Under the pieces are notes generated by a model, which did not search any database, had not been told where the DNA came from, and saw nothing but the letters and a program-made list of their open reading frames with translations. A stretch of DNA of 64,000 nt, from positions 924,211-988,210 of the forward strand of contig CP029803.1 in assembly GCA_003226295.1 (NCBI GenBank), given 5' to 3'. This DNA comes from Candidatus Moanabacter tarae (GTDB lineage: Bacteria; Verrucomicrobiota; Verrucomicrobiia; Opitutales; UBA2987). Below are positions 26,922 through 35,547 of this stretch, in pieces. Within the stretch, counting starts at the first letter, position 1, and every line of letters starts with the position of its first letter. Made by a program: the position numbers and the translations under genes.

Positions 26922-27731
26922 ATGCTTATAATAGACACACATTGCCACGCTGGAGGAAATTGGTTTGAACCAATTGAGATTCTCGAATTCCAAATGAATC
27001 GGTGTGGAGTGAACGGTGCAATTCTTATTCAACATGGCGGCTCATATGATAATTCGTATCTGTTCGAGGAGGCTTCAAAAAGACATGGTCGTTTTAAAGT
27101 CGTAGGATTAATAGATCCACAAAGCCCAGATCCGGAAGGGGACTTGGAACGACTAGTGGTAGCGGGCGCTGCGGGTATTAGGTTAAACCCAGATCAAAAA
27201 TTTAACAACACCAGCACCATCGATCTCTGGATGAAAGCCGGAGATCTTGGTCTAGTCGTAAGTGTGATAAGCAATACCGTCAGGCTTGGGTCCACAGACT
27301 TTAAAGATATTATCCAAACGTGTTCTAATACCAATTTTGTAATTGAACACCTGGCTTTTGTAGGAATGGCATCTCCGCCTTATTATGAATACAAGTCGGC
27401 ACTTGAGATTGCTAAATATTCAAATACCTCGATTAAAATTCCCGGGCTAGCAGAGATTTGCATGCGACCTCCCGTACTAACTTCAGAATTCAAATTTGAA
27501 ACCATTCCGCCGTTATTTGAAATGGCGAAGGAAGCATTTGGAGTTAAGAGGATGATGTGGGGATCGGATTTCCCTCCATGTGCTGGTCGAGAAGGCTATT
27601 GGAATACCTTGAATGGAGTCTGTAATCACCCTGCCTTTCAGAATGGCGATGATGCCGATTGGGTCATGGGAAAGACAGCAGCACGTGTCTGGGGATTTGA
27701 GGAAAATCCTGATCTAGACACATCTAAATAA
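26922..27731 (+). CDS. Amidohydrolase (PF04909) TIM-barrel hydrolase
   Basis: The 269-residue protein has the amidohydrolase-2 pattern: an N-terminal metal motif IDTHCHAGG (residues 4-12), a central FVIEHLAF histidine, and a C-terminal MMWGSDFPP with the metal-binding aspartate. Family members include sugar lactonases (fuconolactonase/rhamnonolactonase type) and decarboxylases. The position between a keto-deoxy-aldonate-type aldolase and a rhamnose mutarotase gene suggests a lactonase in deoxysugar breakdown; this is inference. It is 133 bp downstream of the aldolase gene, and its stop lies 8 bp before the ABC exporter start. Confidence 0.87.
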   Translation: MLIIDTHCHAGGNWFEPIEILEFQMNRCGVNGAILIQHGGSYDNSYLFEEASKRHGRFKVVGLIDPQSPDPEGDLERLVVAGAAGIRLNPDQKFNNTSTIDLWMKAGDLGLVVSVISNTVRLGSTDFKDIIQTCSNTNFVIEHLAFVGMASPPYYEYKSALEIAKYSNTSIKIPGLAEICMRPPVLTSEFKFETIPPLFEMAKEAFGVKRMMWGSDFPPCAGREGYWNTLNGVCNHPAFQNGDDADWVMGKTAARVWGFEENPDLDTSK

Positions 27732-27739
27732 GAATCTTT

Positions 27740-29473
27740 GTGTCCTTTTTTTGCAAATTTTATGAGATTCTTTCAGGATGCCGTTTGCTTCTATGTTTTT
27801 CCGTGTTTTTCGGGTTCCTTTTTGCATGTACAAATCTTATTCCTCCTCTCCTAATTAGAGAACTTATCCAATCTCTAACAGAAGAAATTGAACAAGAATC
27901 ACGGATCGGAACCTACGGCATAACTTTTAGCCTTCTTGGCATTTATTTGATCCGAGGTTTTAGTCGATACAGTTACGGGAGGTACTCACATATAGCAGCC
28001 TATACGGTTCTTCACTTATTAATGGTCCGTACATATCGGCATATTCAACGCCTTCCTCACAGTTTTTTTGCTGAGGAAAGAACAGGGAACCTTATTTCTA
28101 GATCCGTGAATGATGTCGAATCCATTGAGGATTTTGTGGCTCACGGTATCCCGGAGACCGTTCTTTCATTCCTTATACCATCGTTGATGATGGTAGTCCT
28201 ATTTCTTTTGGATACTAGATTAGCACTGATAACTCTACTGCCTATTCCTGTGGTCGGGATTTTGGTTTATCGTTATGTCAGGCAAGTTCGCATTATTTGG
28301 CATGATGTCCGATCTCGACTTTCTAACCTGGTATCACAAATAGCGGATAACTTATCCGGAATTTCCGTAATAAAAAGCTTTGTCCAAGAAAAGTCAGCTG
28401 CCAGTGGTGTTGAAAAGTACAGTAAAACTTTTCGCGATGCATCAATCCAAGCAAACAAGATCTCGCTAATACCTGCTGGGATAGTCGAAGCCTCCGGAGG
28501 AATTGGAATTGTCCTAGTTGTTTGGTTTGGTGGAGGATCCGCTCTCAAGGGACATATATCTGTGGCCGATCTGTTTGTTTTCATTGTCTACCTGGGTCAC
28601 ATCTATCAGCCTTTCCTACATCTAGCATCTATTAACGATGTCCTACAGAAGGCCAGCGCAAGTGCTCACAGGATCTTTAAATTACTGGCTTTAAAACCTG
28701 ATATTGATGATGCGCCAAATGCCTGTATTCCTAGTGGTGAATTTCAATGGACGGTAAAGTTTCGTGATGTCTCATTTTTCTATAACAAGGGAATTCCCGT
28801 CCTTGATGGGATAAACTTCGATATTAATGAAGGCCAAATAGTTGCACTTGTGGGGCATACAGGGGCTGGAAAGTCTACAGTCTCTAATCTCCTTCCTCGG
28901 TACTATGACCCGACTAAAGGAAAGGTCCTTTTAGGTGGCCACGATATCCGAACACTTCCTTTAAATTTTGTCCGCAGCAATATTTCATCAGTAGAGCAAG
29001 ACGTTTTCCTTTTTCATGGTAGTGTTTACGACAATATTATTTTTGGTAGACCAATGGCGAATAGGTTGGATGTTGAACGTGCAGCTAAAAATGCCAATGC
29101 GCATGAATTTATTCGTAATCTAGACGACGGTTACGATACTCTTATAGGTGAACGAGGTATCCGCCTGTCAGGCGGGGAGAAACAACGTATTTCTATTGCT
29201 CGGTCACTTCTAAAGAATGCACCTATCCTGATTTTTGATGAGGCAACTTCATCTGTTGACTCAGAGACCGAATCTATTATCCAGGAAGCGATTTCCCGTC
29301 TTTTGAAAGACAAAACTACCCTGATTATCTCTCATCGACTTTCTACAGTCCGCAATGCTGACCGTCTCATTGTCCTAGAAAATGGACGGATTGTAGAGAC
29401 TGGCACCCATGATCAACTTCTATCCCAACGAGGGGTTTATTTCGGTATGATTGATGCACAAAATCTGATCTAG
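27740..29473 (+). CDS. ABC exporter, fused membrane and ATPase domains (MsbA/lipid A exporter-like)
   Basis: A 577-residue half-transporter: six membrane helices (about 1-300), then an ABC ATPase with Walker A VGHTGAGKST near 368-377, Q-loop region SVEQDVFLFHG, signature RLSGGEKQR and Walker B ILIFDEATSSVD, plus the H-loop in LIISHRLST. It works as a homodimer to export lipids, drugs or peptides. The start is GTG at 27740, 8 bp after the amidohydrolase stop, so it is probably cotranscribed. Its role inside a sugar-catabolic cluster is unclear, and the cargo cannot be told from sequence. Confidence 0.93.
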   Translation: MSFFCKFYEILSGCRLLLCFSVFFGFLFACTNLIPPLLIRELIQSLTEEIEQESRIGTYGITFSLLGIYLIRGFSRYSYGRYSHIAAYTVLHLLMVRTYRHIQRLPHSFFAEERTGNLISRSVNDVESIEDFVAHGIPETVLSFLIPSLMMVVLFLLDTRLALITLLPIPVVGILVYRYVRQVRIIWHDVRSRLSNLVSQIADNLSGISVIKSFVQEKSAASGVEKYSKTFRDASIQANKISLIPAGIVEASGGIGIVLVVWFGGGSALKGHISVADLFVFIVYLGHIYQPFLHLASINDVLQKASASAHRIFKLLALKPDIDDAPNACIPSGEFQWTVKFRDVSFFYNKGIPVLDGINFDINEGQIVALVGHTGAGKSTVSNLLPRYYDPTKGKVLLGGHDIRTLPLNFVRSNISSVEQDVFLFHGSVYDNIIFGRPMANRLDVERAAKNANAHEFIRNLDDGYDTLIGERGIRLSGGEKQRISIARSLLKNAPILIFDEATSSVDSETESIIQEAISRLLKDKTTLIISHRLSTVRNADRLIVLENGRIVETGTHDQLLSQRGVYFGMIDAQNLI

Positions 29474-29512
29474 GACCGCATTCTAATCGCACATCAAAAT
29501 AAGGAGTTCATA

Positions 29513-29836
29513 ATGAAACGAATCGGGTTTCTACTGAAAGTAAGAGAAGAGAAGATTGAGGAGTACAAAAGGCATCATGAGAATGTATGGTCGGAGATGC
29601 TTGATGCATTACGCCATACCGGTTGGCACAATTATTCCCTTTTTATGCGAAAAGACGGATTGCTGTTTGGATATTTCGAAACTCCTGAGAACTTTCAAAG
29701 TGCACTTGATGGTATGGCTAGAGAAGAAATAAATACCAAATGGCAGGACTTGATGGCGCCGTATTTCCAGGGGTTAGACGGCGCTCACGCCGATGACAGC
29801 ATGCTCGAACTTGAAGAAGTTTTTCATTTAGATTAA
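29513..29836 (+). CDS. rhaM: L-rhamnose mutarotase
   Basis: The 107-residue protein fits RhaM, which interconverts alpha and beta anomers of L-rhamnose. The small ferredoxin-like fold and conserved residues are visible: HHENVWSEM near 21-29 with the catalytic histidine, a conserved GWHNYSLF near 37-44, a FGYFETPENF segment, and late KWQDLMAPYF near 76-85. The RBS AAGGAG lies 7 nt before the ATG. Rhamnose isomerase and kinase genes are not in this window, so it may serve a non-phosphorylative deoxysugar pathway with the upstream aldolase and amidohydrolase. Confidence 0.9.
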   Translation: MKRIGFLLKVREEKIEEYKRHHENVWSEMLDALRHTGWHNYSLFMRKDGLLFGYFETPENFQSALDGMAREEINTKWQDLMAPYFQGLDGAHADDSMLELEEVFHLD

Positions 29837-29914
29837 AAGTGTGGTTCATACATAATTCTAAATTTCTCAAACAGGGTACTGCGTCATTCTATTTAGAATT
29901 TATTCTAAGAAAGT

Positions 29915-30712
29915 TTATCGCGAACCACAAGATTGAAGAGAAGCCTGGAGGTGTCCCTTAGTCTCGGCAGCGATAGCGATACATTCAGAGAGTTCATAAT
30001 CTTTGGCGCCGATAACTTCCAGGTTAATTGGTCCACTGAAGTTATGTTCATGGAGGACCCGAATGTACCCAACGAGGTCGATATCGCCTCGACCGTTAGC
30101 CTGAAATCTAGGTTTTCCTGGACCGGGGCCTCTGCCTTTACAGTCACGGATATGTACATGTTTTATTCTGTTAACGACGGCTTTAATTGCATTAACAGGA
30201 TTCTCTTTTGCACGGTGAATATGACTAGGATCCATATCGAGACCAAAGGCAGAAGAATTAATAGCATCAAGCACTTTTAAGGAAGTGGGAGTGTTGTAAA
30301 TAGCAGTTCCAACGTGGGCTTTGACACAAAGGGTTACCCCGTAGTACTCGGCGCGCTCAGAGAGTTTTCCCAGTTTCTCTATTTCGCTTTCGATTGATGA
30401 TGGATTATCGGATGACCCACCTGGCCCACAGTTAATTATGGGTATACCGATTGCTACGGCTGCCTGCATAGCAGCTTCCATAGTTCTGAAATCTGTGTTG
30501 GGCTGTTCCATTGAAAGCAATTCAAGTTCATAAGTAGCAGAAAGCCGTTTTATTTCCTCTAAGTTTTCTTTCCAACGATCAATAACGAGGTGCTCGCTCA
30601 TTCCATTAATCGCTGAAATTTCAATTCCATCGTAGCCACACAAGGCTGCATATTTAAAGGCAGTTTCTATATCATAACCGCCAAAAAGTACCGAATTTAT
30701 GCCGATCTTCAT
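29915..30712 (-). CDS. Sugar phosphate isomerase/epimerase (xylose-isomerase-like TIM barrel)
   Basis: A 265-residue protein of the AP_endonuc_2/xylose isomerase-like family. It shows GYDGIEISAI near 27-36, NCGPGG near 94-99, the metal-site segment LDMDPSHIHRA near 168-178, and HVHIRDCKGRG near 195-205, followed by a late INLEVIG. These are the usual metal-binding positions for ketose epimerases and inosose isomerases/dehydratases. It is convergent with rhaM and lies in the same orientation as a Gfo/Idh/MocA oxidoreductase, a common pair in inositol and uncommon-sugar metabolism. The exact substrate is unknown. Confidence 0.88.
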   Translation of the reverse strand: MKIGINSVLFGGYDIETAFKYAALCGYDGIEISAINGMSEHLVIDRWKENLEEIKRLSATYELELLSMEQPNTDFRTMEAAMQAAVAIGIPIINCGPGGSSDNPSSIESEIEKLGKLSERAEYYGVTLCVKAHVGTAIYNTPTSLKVLDAINSSAFGLDMDPSHIHRAKENPVNAIKAVVNRIKHVHIRDCKGRGPGPGKPRFQANGRGDIDLVGYIRVLHEHNFSGPINLEVIGAKDYELSECIAIAAETKGHLQASLQSCGSR

Positions 30713-30839
30713 TTAACGTAGTCTGTCCCTAACCCTGAGCTTTAATTTTCAAGCAATGAGAACCAAAGTTCATGAGGAAATTCAATAGACTAAAACAAAA
30801 GTTCATTAGATTCATTCGAACATTAAAGGAATCACCTCT

Positions 30840-31835
30840 CTACAAGTGGACTACGGACCCATTAGACCAACTTTGAATCGCAGCCTCAATAACACGTTGT
30901 ACATCAAGGGCATCTTCCGCTTTAGCATTTACTTGTTCAGGTAGAGTTTTGTTACTTAGATCAGCCACCCAAGCATCGAGCCTCGATTGAAAGGTTTCTT
31001 CAAAACTTCCCATTCCTCCTAGATGTTCGTAGGTTTCCTGTTCGAATGAAAACCGTGGACTAAAGATTAATTTCTCACATGCTTCTTCGATAATAATCCG
31101 GGCCTCAGATCCTATGATTTCACAAGTCTCAAGACCCCATGGAGAACTAGGTCCGCCTCCGTCGTAACTCCCATATAAATGACCGATAGTATTATTTTCA
31201 AATTGAAGATTAAGATGAACGTTTGACCAGATTTTCCTTCCTTTTCCCTTCTTAAAAAAAGCATTCACTTTTTTTACTTTGCCAGCGAAATAACGCATTA
31301 CGTCAAGAGAATGGGGATGCAGGGCACGCATGTGGAAATGTTCACTTGTCTCGTTCTTATTATTGATCCACATCCGCATTTGGATGGAATTCATTTCTCC
31401 AATGCGTCCATCATCGATCCATTGCCGCGCTAGTTGTGCAGCTGGAGTAAAGCGGTGATTTAAATTGATGCCATAACGAATCTTCTTCTTCTGTGCAAGA
31501 GCAACCATCTGTATTGCTTCATCAATATTATTTGAAATAGGCTTTTCACCTAAGATGGCCTTTCCGGCATTGAGTAACTCAATTGTTGGAGAATAGTGGT
31601 GGCTACCATTTTCCTGTCCGGAGGTGCAAATACTCGCTGCGTCGAATTCCAAACCTGAGCCAAGAAGATCAGCCACGGAGGAAAAGGAAGGGCAATTATA
31701 TGTACGTGCCGCATCCTTGGCTCGATCAATAATACAGTCACAGAATGCAATTACATGACTATTGGGATTATTTTGATAACATTCAGCATGTCTTTTACCT
31801 ATATTTCCTGAACCAATAATTGCTACTCGAATCAT
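30840..31835 (-). CDS. Gfo/Idh/MocA family oxidoreductase
   Basis: The 331-residue NAD(P)-dependent sugar or inositol dehydrogenase begins with the Rossmann motif IIGSGNIGKRHAE (residues 6-18) and has the family's GEKPIS motif near 95-100 with its catalytic lysine, then the RMRALHPHSLDVMRYF segment with the histidine/aspartate expected for the active site. The length is typical. It is upstream of the isomerase/epimerase gene by 127 bp and probably acts with it in oxidising or epimerising a sugar. No signal peptide is present, so it should be cytoplasmic. Confidence 0.92.
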   Translation of the reverse strand: MIRVAIIGSGNIGKRHAECYQNNPNSHVIAFCDCIIDRAKDAARTYNCPSFSSVADLLGSGLEFDAASICTSGQENGSHHYSPTIELLNAGKAILGEKPISNNIDEAIQMVALAQKKKIRYGINLNHRFTPAAQLARQWIDDGRIGEMNSIQMRMWINNKNETSEHFHMRALHPHSLDVMRYFAGKVKKVNAFFKKGKGRKIWSNVHLNLQFENNTIGHLYGSYDGGGPSSPWGLETCEIIGSEARIIIEEACEKLIFSPRFSFEQETYEHLGGMGSFEETFQSRLDAWVADLSNKTLPEQVNAKAEDALDVQRVIEAAIQSWSNGSVVHL

Positions 31836-31990
31836 AATAATAAATGGGGGATTAGATCTTATAATTAGGAAAAAGGAAAAGATCTGAAATAATTACCTTA
31901 ATAATTGGTTTATATATCTAAAATACAAATTAGACATAATATATATTGTGCGCCCCGCGTAAGATCCAATTCTATGGTCTATGACAGGAA

Positions 31991-33286
31991 TTACAATTCA
32001 GCTCCCCAACGTTTAGAAAATGGATAATATATAAACAGAGCCTTACCTACAACAGCTGTGTTCGGGACGGAACCCCAAATTCTACTATCTGAACTTTCAT
32101 CAGAATTATCACCCATAGCATAAAAATTATCCATAGGAACACTATCCATTCCTCCGATAGGCAGACGTTTTCGATTTGTATAGCCATGGTATTCGCCTGT
32201 TTTATTAGCGTTTAGATTGAATGGAACTGCACCTTCTATTGGCTTACCATTTCGGTAAAGTATCCCATCATCTATTGCAAGGGTGTCTCCTCCTATCCCT
32301 ACCAGGCGTTTAATATAATATTTATCGATAGGGATTCCATTATTTTGCTCAGTGATTCCATTTATTTTTCGAGTTCTAAATACAATTGGGTCTCCAACTT
32401 TGGGAGGGATGAAATTATATGAAAATCGGTCAACGAAAAGGGCATCTCCCGTAAGGATATCAAAGGATAAAAAGGTATTTCCATTTTTTACTTCCTCTCC
32501 TGTTTTGAGGAGAATCAGATCTTTTCTCCTAACAATTTCCCTCTGCTGCACTTTTATCCTTAGCCATCGTTCAAAGGCATCTGGGTTAGTAGTTTCCGGA
32601 GCATCCGGAAAGAAACGTTCTCGAAGAACCTTATCGAAATTAAATTCGAGAGGCATCTTTATCCTAACCGGTGTTACACCAACATAAATAGTAGCTTCTT
32701 TTAAGGTAGTTGGTAAAAGAAGCCATTTTCGGGCAGAAGTTTTTACAGTTGGGAATATTGATTTGATCGCGTTTGTTTTGGAAGCAGAGAAAATGGGAAC
32801 GAGGATTTCTCCATCATCTGGAGCGACAAATTTATGCTGGTTTGCTCCGTAAGAAAACATCCTAAACATTCGGAGCGGAAATGATGGCTCTCTCTTTTCA
32901 GCAGAAATTTTGTAGGTAAGTCCATTGAAAGAAGGATACATTGAATTTGTAGGTATTTTGAATGGTTGAATAAAGAAGGTACGAATACCAATCGCGAGAA
33001 TGGATGCCACCAGAAGCATCTCAACATTTTCAGCCCAACTCGTACGAGGATAGAGACAGCCTCCTGATTTTCGTAAGTGCTTCTCGAGAAATTGCAAAGC
33101 CGGGACGGTTTTCTCACTCGACCGTGTTCTTACAGCCTCGTTAAGCCTCTCCACACCACCACGTAGGCTTTCGATTTCTTCTTGGGTCATTAAGTCCCGC
33201 CTGTAATCATGAACCCTTTCAGCAATCCGGAGCAGATTTGTTGACTGATTAAAGAGACGTCGTTCTTTCTGCGATTTTCTAAACAT
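31991..33286 (-). CDS. lepB: Signal peptidase I with large insertion
   Basis: The 431-residue protein is an inner-membrane type I signal peptidase that removes signal peptides from exported proteins. The catalytic serine S115 is in IPTNSMYP just after a membrane segment (about 88-104). The catalytic lysine K326 is in YYIKRLVGIGGD, and MGDNSDESSDSR near 391-402 is the box E motif. Serine and lysine are about 210 residues apart, against about 55 in E. coli, so there is an insertion of roughly 150 residues in the periplasmic part. The N-terminus carries an extra 85-residue polar, charged region. It lies 31 bp downstream of lepA. Confidence 0.96.
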   Translation of the reverse strand: MFRKSQKERRLFNQSTNLLRIAERVHDYRRDLMTQEEIESLRGGVERLNEAVRTRSSEKTVPALQFLEKHLRKSGGCLYPRTSWAENVEMLLVASILAIGIRTFFIQPFKIPTNSMYPSFNGLTYKISAEKREPSFPLRMFRMFSYGANQHKFVAPDDGEILVPIFSASKTNAIKSIFPTVKTSARKWLLLPTTLKEATIYVGVTPVRIKMPLEFNFDKVLRERFFPDAPETTNPDAFERWLRIKVQQREIVRRKDLILLKTGEEVKNGNTFLSFDILTGDALFVDRFSYNFIPPKVGDPIVFRTRKINGITEQNNGIPIDKYYIKRLVGIGGDTLAIDDGILYRNGKPIEGAVPFNLNANKTGEYHGYTNRKRLPIGGMDSVPMDNFYAMGDNSDESSDSRIWGSVPNTAVVGKALFIYYPFSKRWGAEL

Positions 33287-33317
33287 TACTCGGATCCCAC
33301 TGCATAGATATAGATCC

Positions 33318-35114
33318 TTACGATTTGAGCAGGCTCATGAAAGCTTCCTGAGGAATAACTACGTCACCTATCTGTTTCATTTTCTTCTTTCCCTCCCTTT
33401 GGCGTTCGAGGAGTTTTCGTTTTCGAGTGATGTCTCCCCCGTAGCATTTTGCAGTAACATCCTTCCGTAAAGATCCAAGGGTTTCTCTGGCGATCACGTT
33501 GCCACCAATTGCTGCCTGTATTGCTACTTTAAACAACTGTCTCGGTAAGATATCTTTAAGCTTTTCACAAATCACTCGGCCCTTTTCTTCAGCACTTTTC
33601 CGATGTACAATTGAAGAAAAAGCATCTACTGTTTCACCATTAACCATTATGTCTAATCTCACAAGGTCGGACGAACGATATTCTGCATGCCTATAATCCA
33701 TCGATCCGTAACCGCGGGTTATGCTTTTTAGTCGATCGTTAAAATCGACTAAAATTTCATTCAGAGGCAGCGTAGCATTGAGAATTACTCGGGAAGAATC
33801 TACGGTTTCGGTTCGGTCGCAGATTCCGCGTTTTTCCATAATCAAGTTTAGAATGTCGCCAATATTTTTGTTAGGTGCATGAATAGAAACCTGGACCATT
33901 GGCTCCTTTATTTCATCGATTTTTTCTGCTTCTGGGAGGTTAATAGGGTTCTGCACCTCAATAGTTTCTCCATTATGAGAACGGACTTGAAGTATAACGC
34001 TTGGGTAGGTTGAAATGATATCCAGATCGTATTCCCGTCGGATTCGCTCCACTACTATCTCCATATGGAGCAATCCAAGGAAGCCACATCGAAATCCAAA
34101 GCCTAGGGCAACTGAAGTTTCGGGCTGAAATCCAAAGGCAGCATCGTTAAGGCGAAGTTTTCCAACACTAGTTTTTAATTTCCCGAAATCACCTGGATCG
34201 ACCGGGTAGATACCGCTGAATACCATTGGATGAACATCTTTATAGCCAGGCAGCATCTTTTTTGCTGGGTTTATGACACCCGTCATTGTATCCCCTAGAT
34301 TTACATCCGCTACATCCTTGATGTTTGTTACTACGTAGCCTACCCTACCAGTTCCTAAAGTTTCGGTAGAAGTCATTTGGGGGGTAAAGGTACCAACTTC
34401 CTTGATTTCGGCTTCACTTCCCAGGTTCATCATGAGGACACGATCGCCAGGGGTTATTTGGCCAGAAAAAACTCTAATGTAGCATATAACTCCTTTGTAG
34501 GGATCGTAGAAACTATCAAATATCAATATTCTGGTTTGCTCACATGATGCCCATCTCGGTTCAGGAACACGCTTCAGGATAGCATTCAACGTCTCTTGCA
34601 TTCCTTTCCCTTCTTTTGAGCTAACCTCAAGTGCTTCATCCCCAGGGATAGCAAGAACATCCTCAAGCTGCTGGCGAGTACGCTCGATGTCTGCACCCGG
34701 TAAATCAATTTTATTAATAATTGGAATTACAGCCAATCCCTGATTAATTGCCTGACTAGCATTAGCAACTGTTTGCGCCTCAATCCCTTGTGAAGCATCC
34801 ACTAAAAGAAGCGCTCCTTCACAAGCCGCAAGACTTCTTGATACTTCGTAGGAGAAATCCACATGCCCAGGGGTATCGATTAGATTGAGCAAATATTCTT
34901 CGCCATCTGGCAACCTATAGTTCATTGCAACAGGATGGCTTTTAATTGTAATACCTCGTTCTCGCTCGAGATCCATGGAATCCAATAACTGATTCTTCAT
35001 TTCGCGCTTCTCGACGGTATGGGTTAATTCGAGAAGTCGATCCGAAAGTGTAGTTTTCCCATGATCTATATGAGCAACTATACAGAAATTTCGGATATTC
35101 TTTATGGATATCAT
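33318..35114 (-). CDS. lepA: Elongation factor 4 (LepA), back-translocating GTPase
   Basis: The 598-residue translational GTPase has G1 AHIDHGKTTLSDRL (about 14-27), G2/G3 with ERGITIKS and DTPGHVDFSYE, G4 INKIDLPGAD, and the LepA-specific C-terminal domain ending with KCYGGDITRKRKLLERQ. The length and order match EF-4. Its ATG overlaps by 4 bp the stop codon of a small upstream frame (35111-35391), and lepB follows 31 bp downstream, so lepA is probably part of a three-gene unit. Linkage of lepA and lepB is common in bacteria. Confidence 0.98.
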   Translation of the reverse strand: MISIKNIRNFCIVAHIDHGKTTLSDRLLELTHTVEKREMKNQLLDSMDLERERGITIKSHPVAMNYRLPDGEEYLLNLIDTPGHVDFSYEVSRSLAACEGALLLVDASQGIEAQTVANASQAINQGLAVIPIINKIDLPGADIERTRQQLEDVLAIPGDEALEVSSKEGKGMQETLNAILKRVPEPRWASCEQTRILIFDSFYDPYKGVICYIRVFSGQITPGDRVLMMNLGSEAEIKEVGTFTPQMTSTETLGTGRVGYVVTNIKDVADVNLGDTMTGVINPAKKMLPGYKDVHPMVFSGIYPVDPGDFGKLKTSVGKLRLNDAAFGFQPETSVALGFGFRCGFLGLLHMEIVVERIRREYDLDIISTYPSVILQVRSHNGETIEVQNPINLPEAEKIDEIKEPMVQVSIHAPNKNIGDILNLIMEKRGICDRTETVDSSRVILNATLPLNEILVDFNDRLKSITRGYGSMDYRHAEYRSSDLVRLDIMVNGETVDAFSSIVHRKSAEEKGRVICEKLKDILPRQLFKVAIQAAIGGNVIARETLGSLRKDVTAKCYGGDITRKRKLLERQREGKKKMKQIGDVVIPQEAFMSLLKS

Positions 35115-35391
35115 CGGAAGATTATAGTGTTCGGATACCTTTCGTTTACTATCTTTTGAAATCTGAATATTAGATCCGTTGGATAATAATCTTCGGAGAG
35201 TGGATTTCGTTTAAAGGCTCCTAGGATGAGAAAGTACCTCTCGCATTCCTCGTCCGTCAAGTAATAGTAACAGAATAATTCAACTGTATTCCTCCACTCT
35301 CTATGGTTAAGGAATAGGATTAGAATTTCGTGTTGTCCTCTTTGATTTTTTTAACTAAATGATTAAAATATAATTCCTTATACTTTATCAT
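35111..35391 (-). pseudogene. Small frameshifted gene upstream of lepA, function unknown
   Basis: Two minus-strand frames join here. From ATG 35391 the first frame reads MIKYKELYFNHLVKK and runs to a run of seven A on the minus strand (35346-35352), stopping soon after. In the next phase an 80-codon frame is open from that run to a TGA at 35111-35113. That TGA overlaps the lepA ATG as ATGA, the usual form of translational coupling in this window. One extra A in the run would give a single 93-residue protein, rich in aromatic and charged residues (WRNTVELFCYYYLTDEEC). It could be a real mutation, a homopolymer sequencing error, or ribosomal frameshifting. No family is recognised. The first frame is also open upstream of the ATG (NPLAEYAKKQ) but lacks a standard start. 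Confidence 0.55.
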
Positions 35392-35517
35392 TTGTTTCTT
35401 TGCATATTCAGCGAGAGGATTCTGAGTATAAATTTAAAATTTACATTTCTTGCCAAAAGCACCTTTTTAGAAAATCCTAACTATTGAATCAGAGTATACC
35501 AAAACCTATTAATTTAG

Positions 35518-35523
35518 TATAAT
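35518..35523 (+). promoter_or_regulatory. Possible -10 element for dapA operon
   Basis: A perfect TATAAT occurs 25 bp before the dapA ATG. No good -35 hexamer lies at 16-18 bp upstream, so the assignment rests on the -10 match and position alone. Confidence 0.35.
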
Positions 35524-35547
35524 AACCGGAATTTACTCTTTCAAAAA

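Noticed and set aside
35340-35356. Programmed -1 frameshift at the A7 run before lepA
   Set aside because: The heptamer phase (T AAA AAA) is not an ideal slippery site, so a lost base is the simpler reading; kept only as an alternative.
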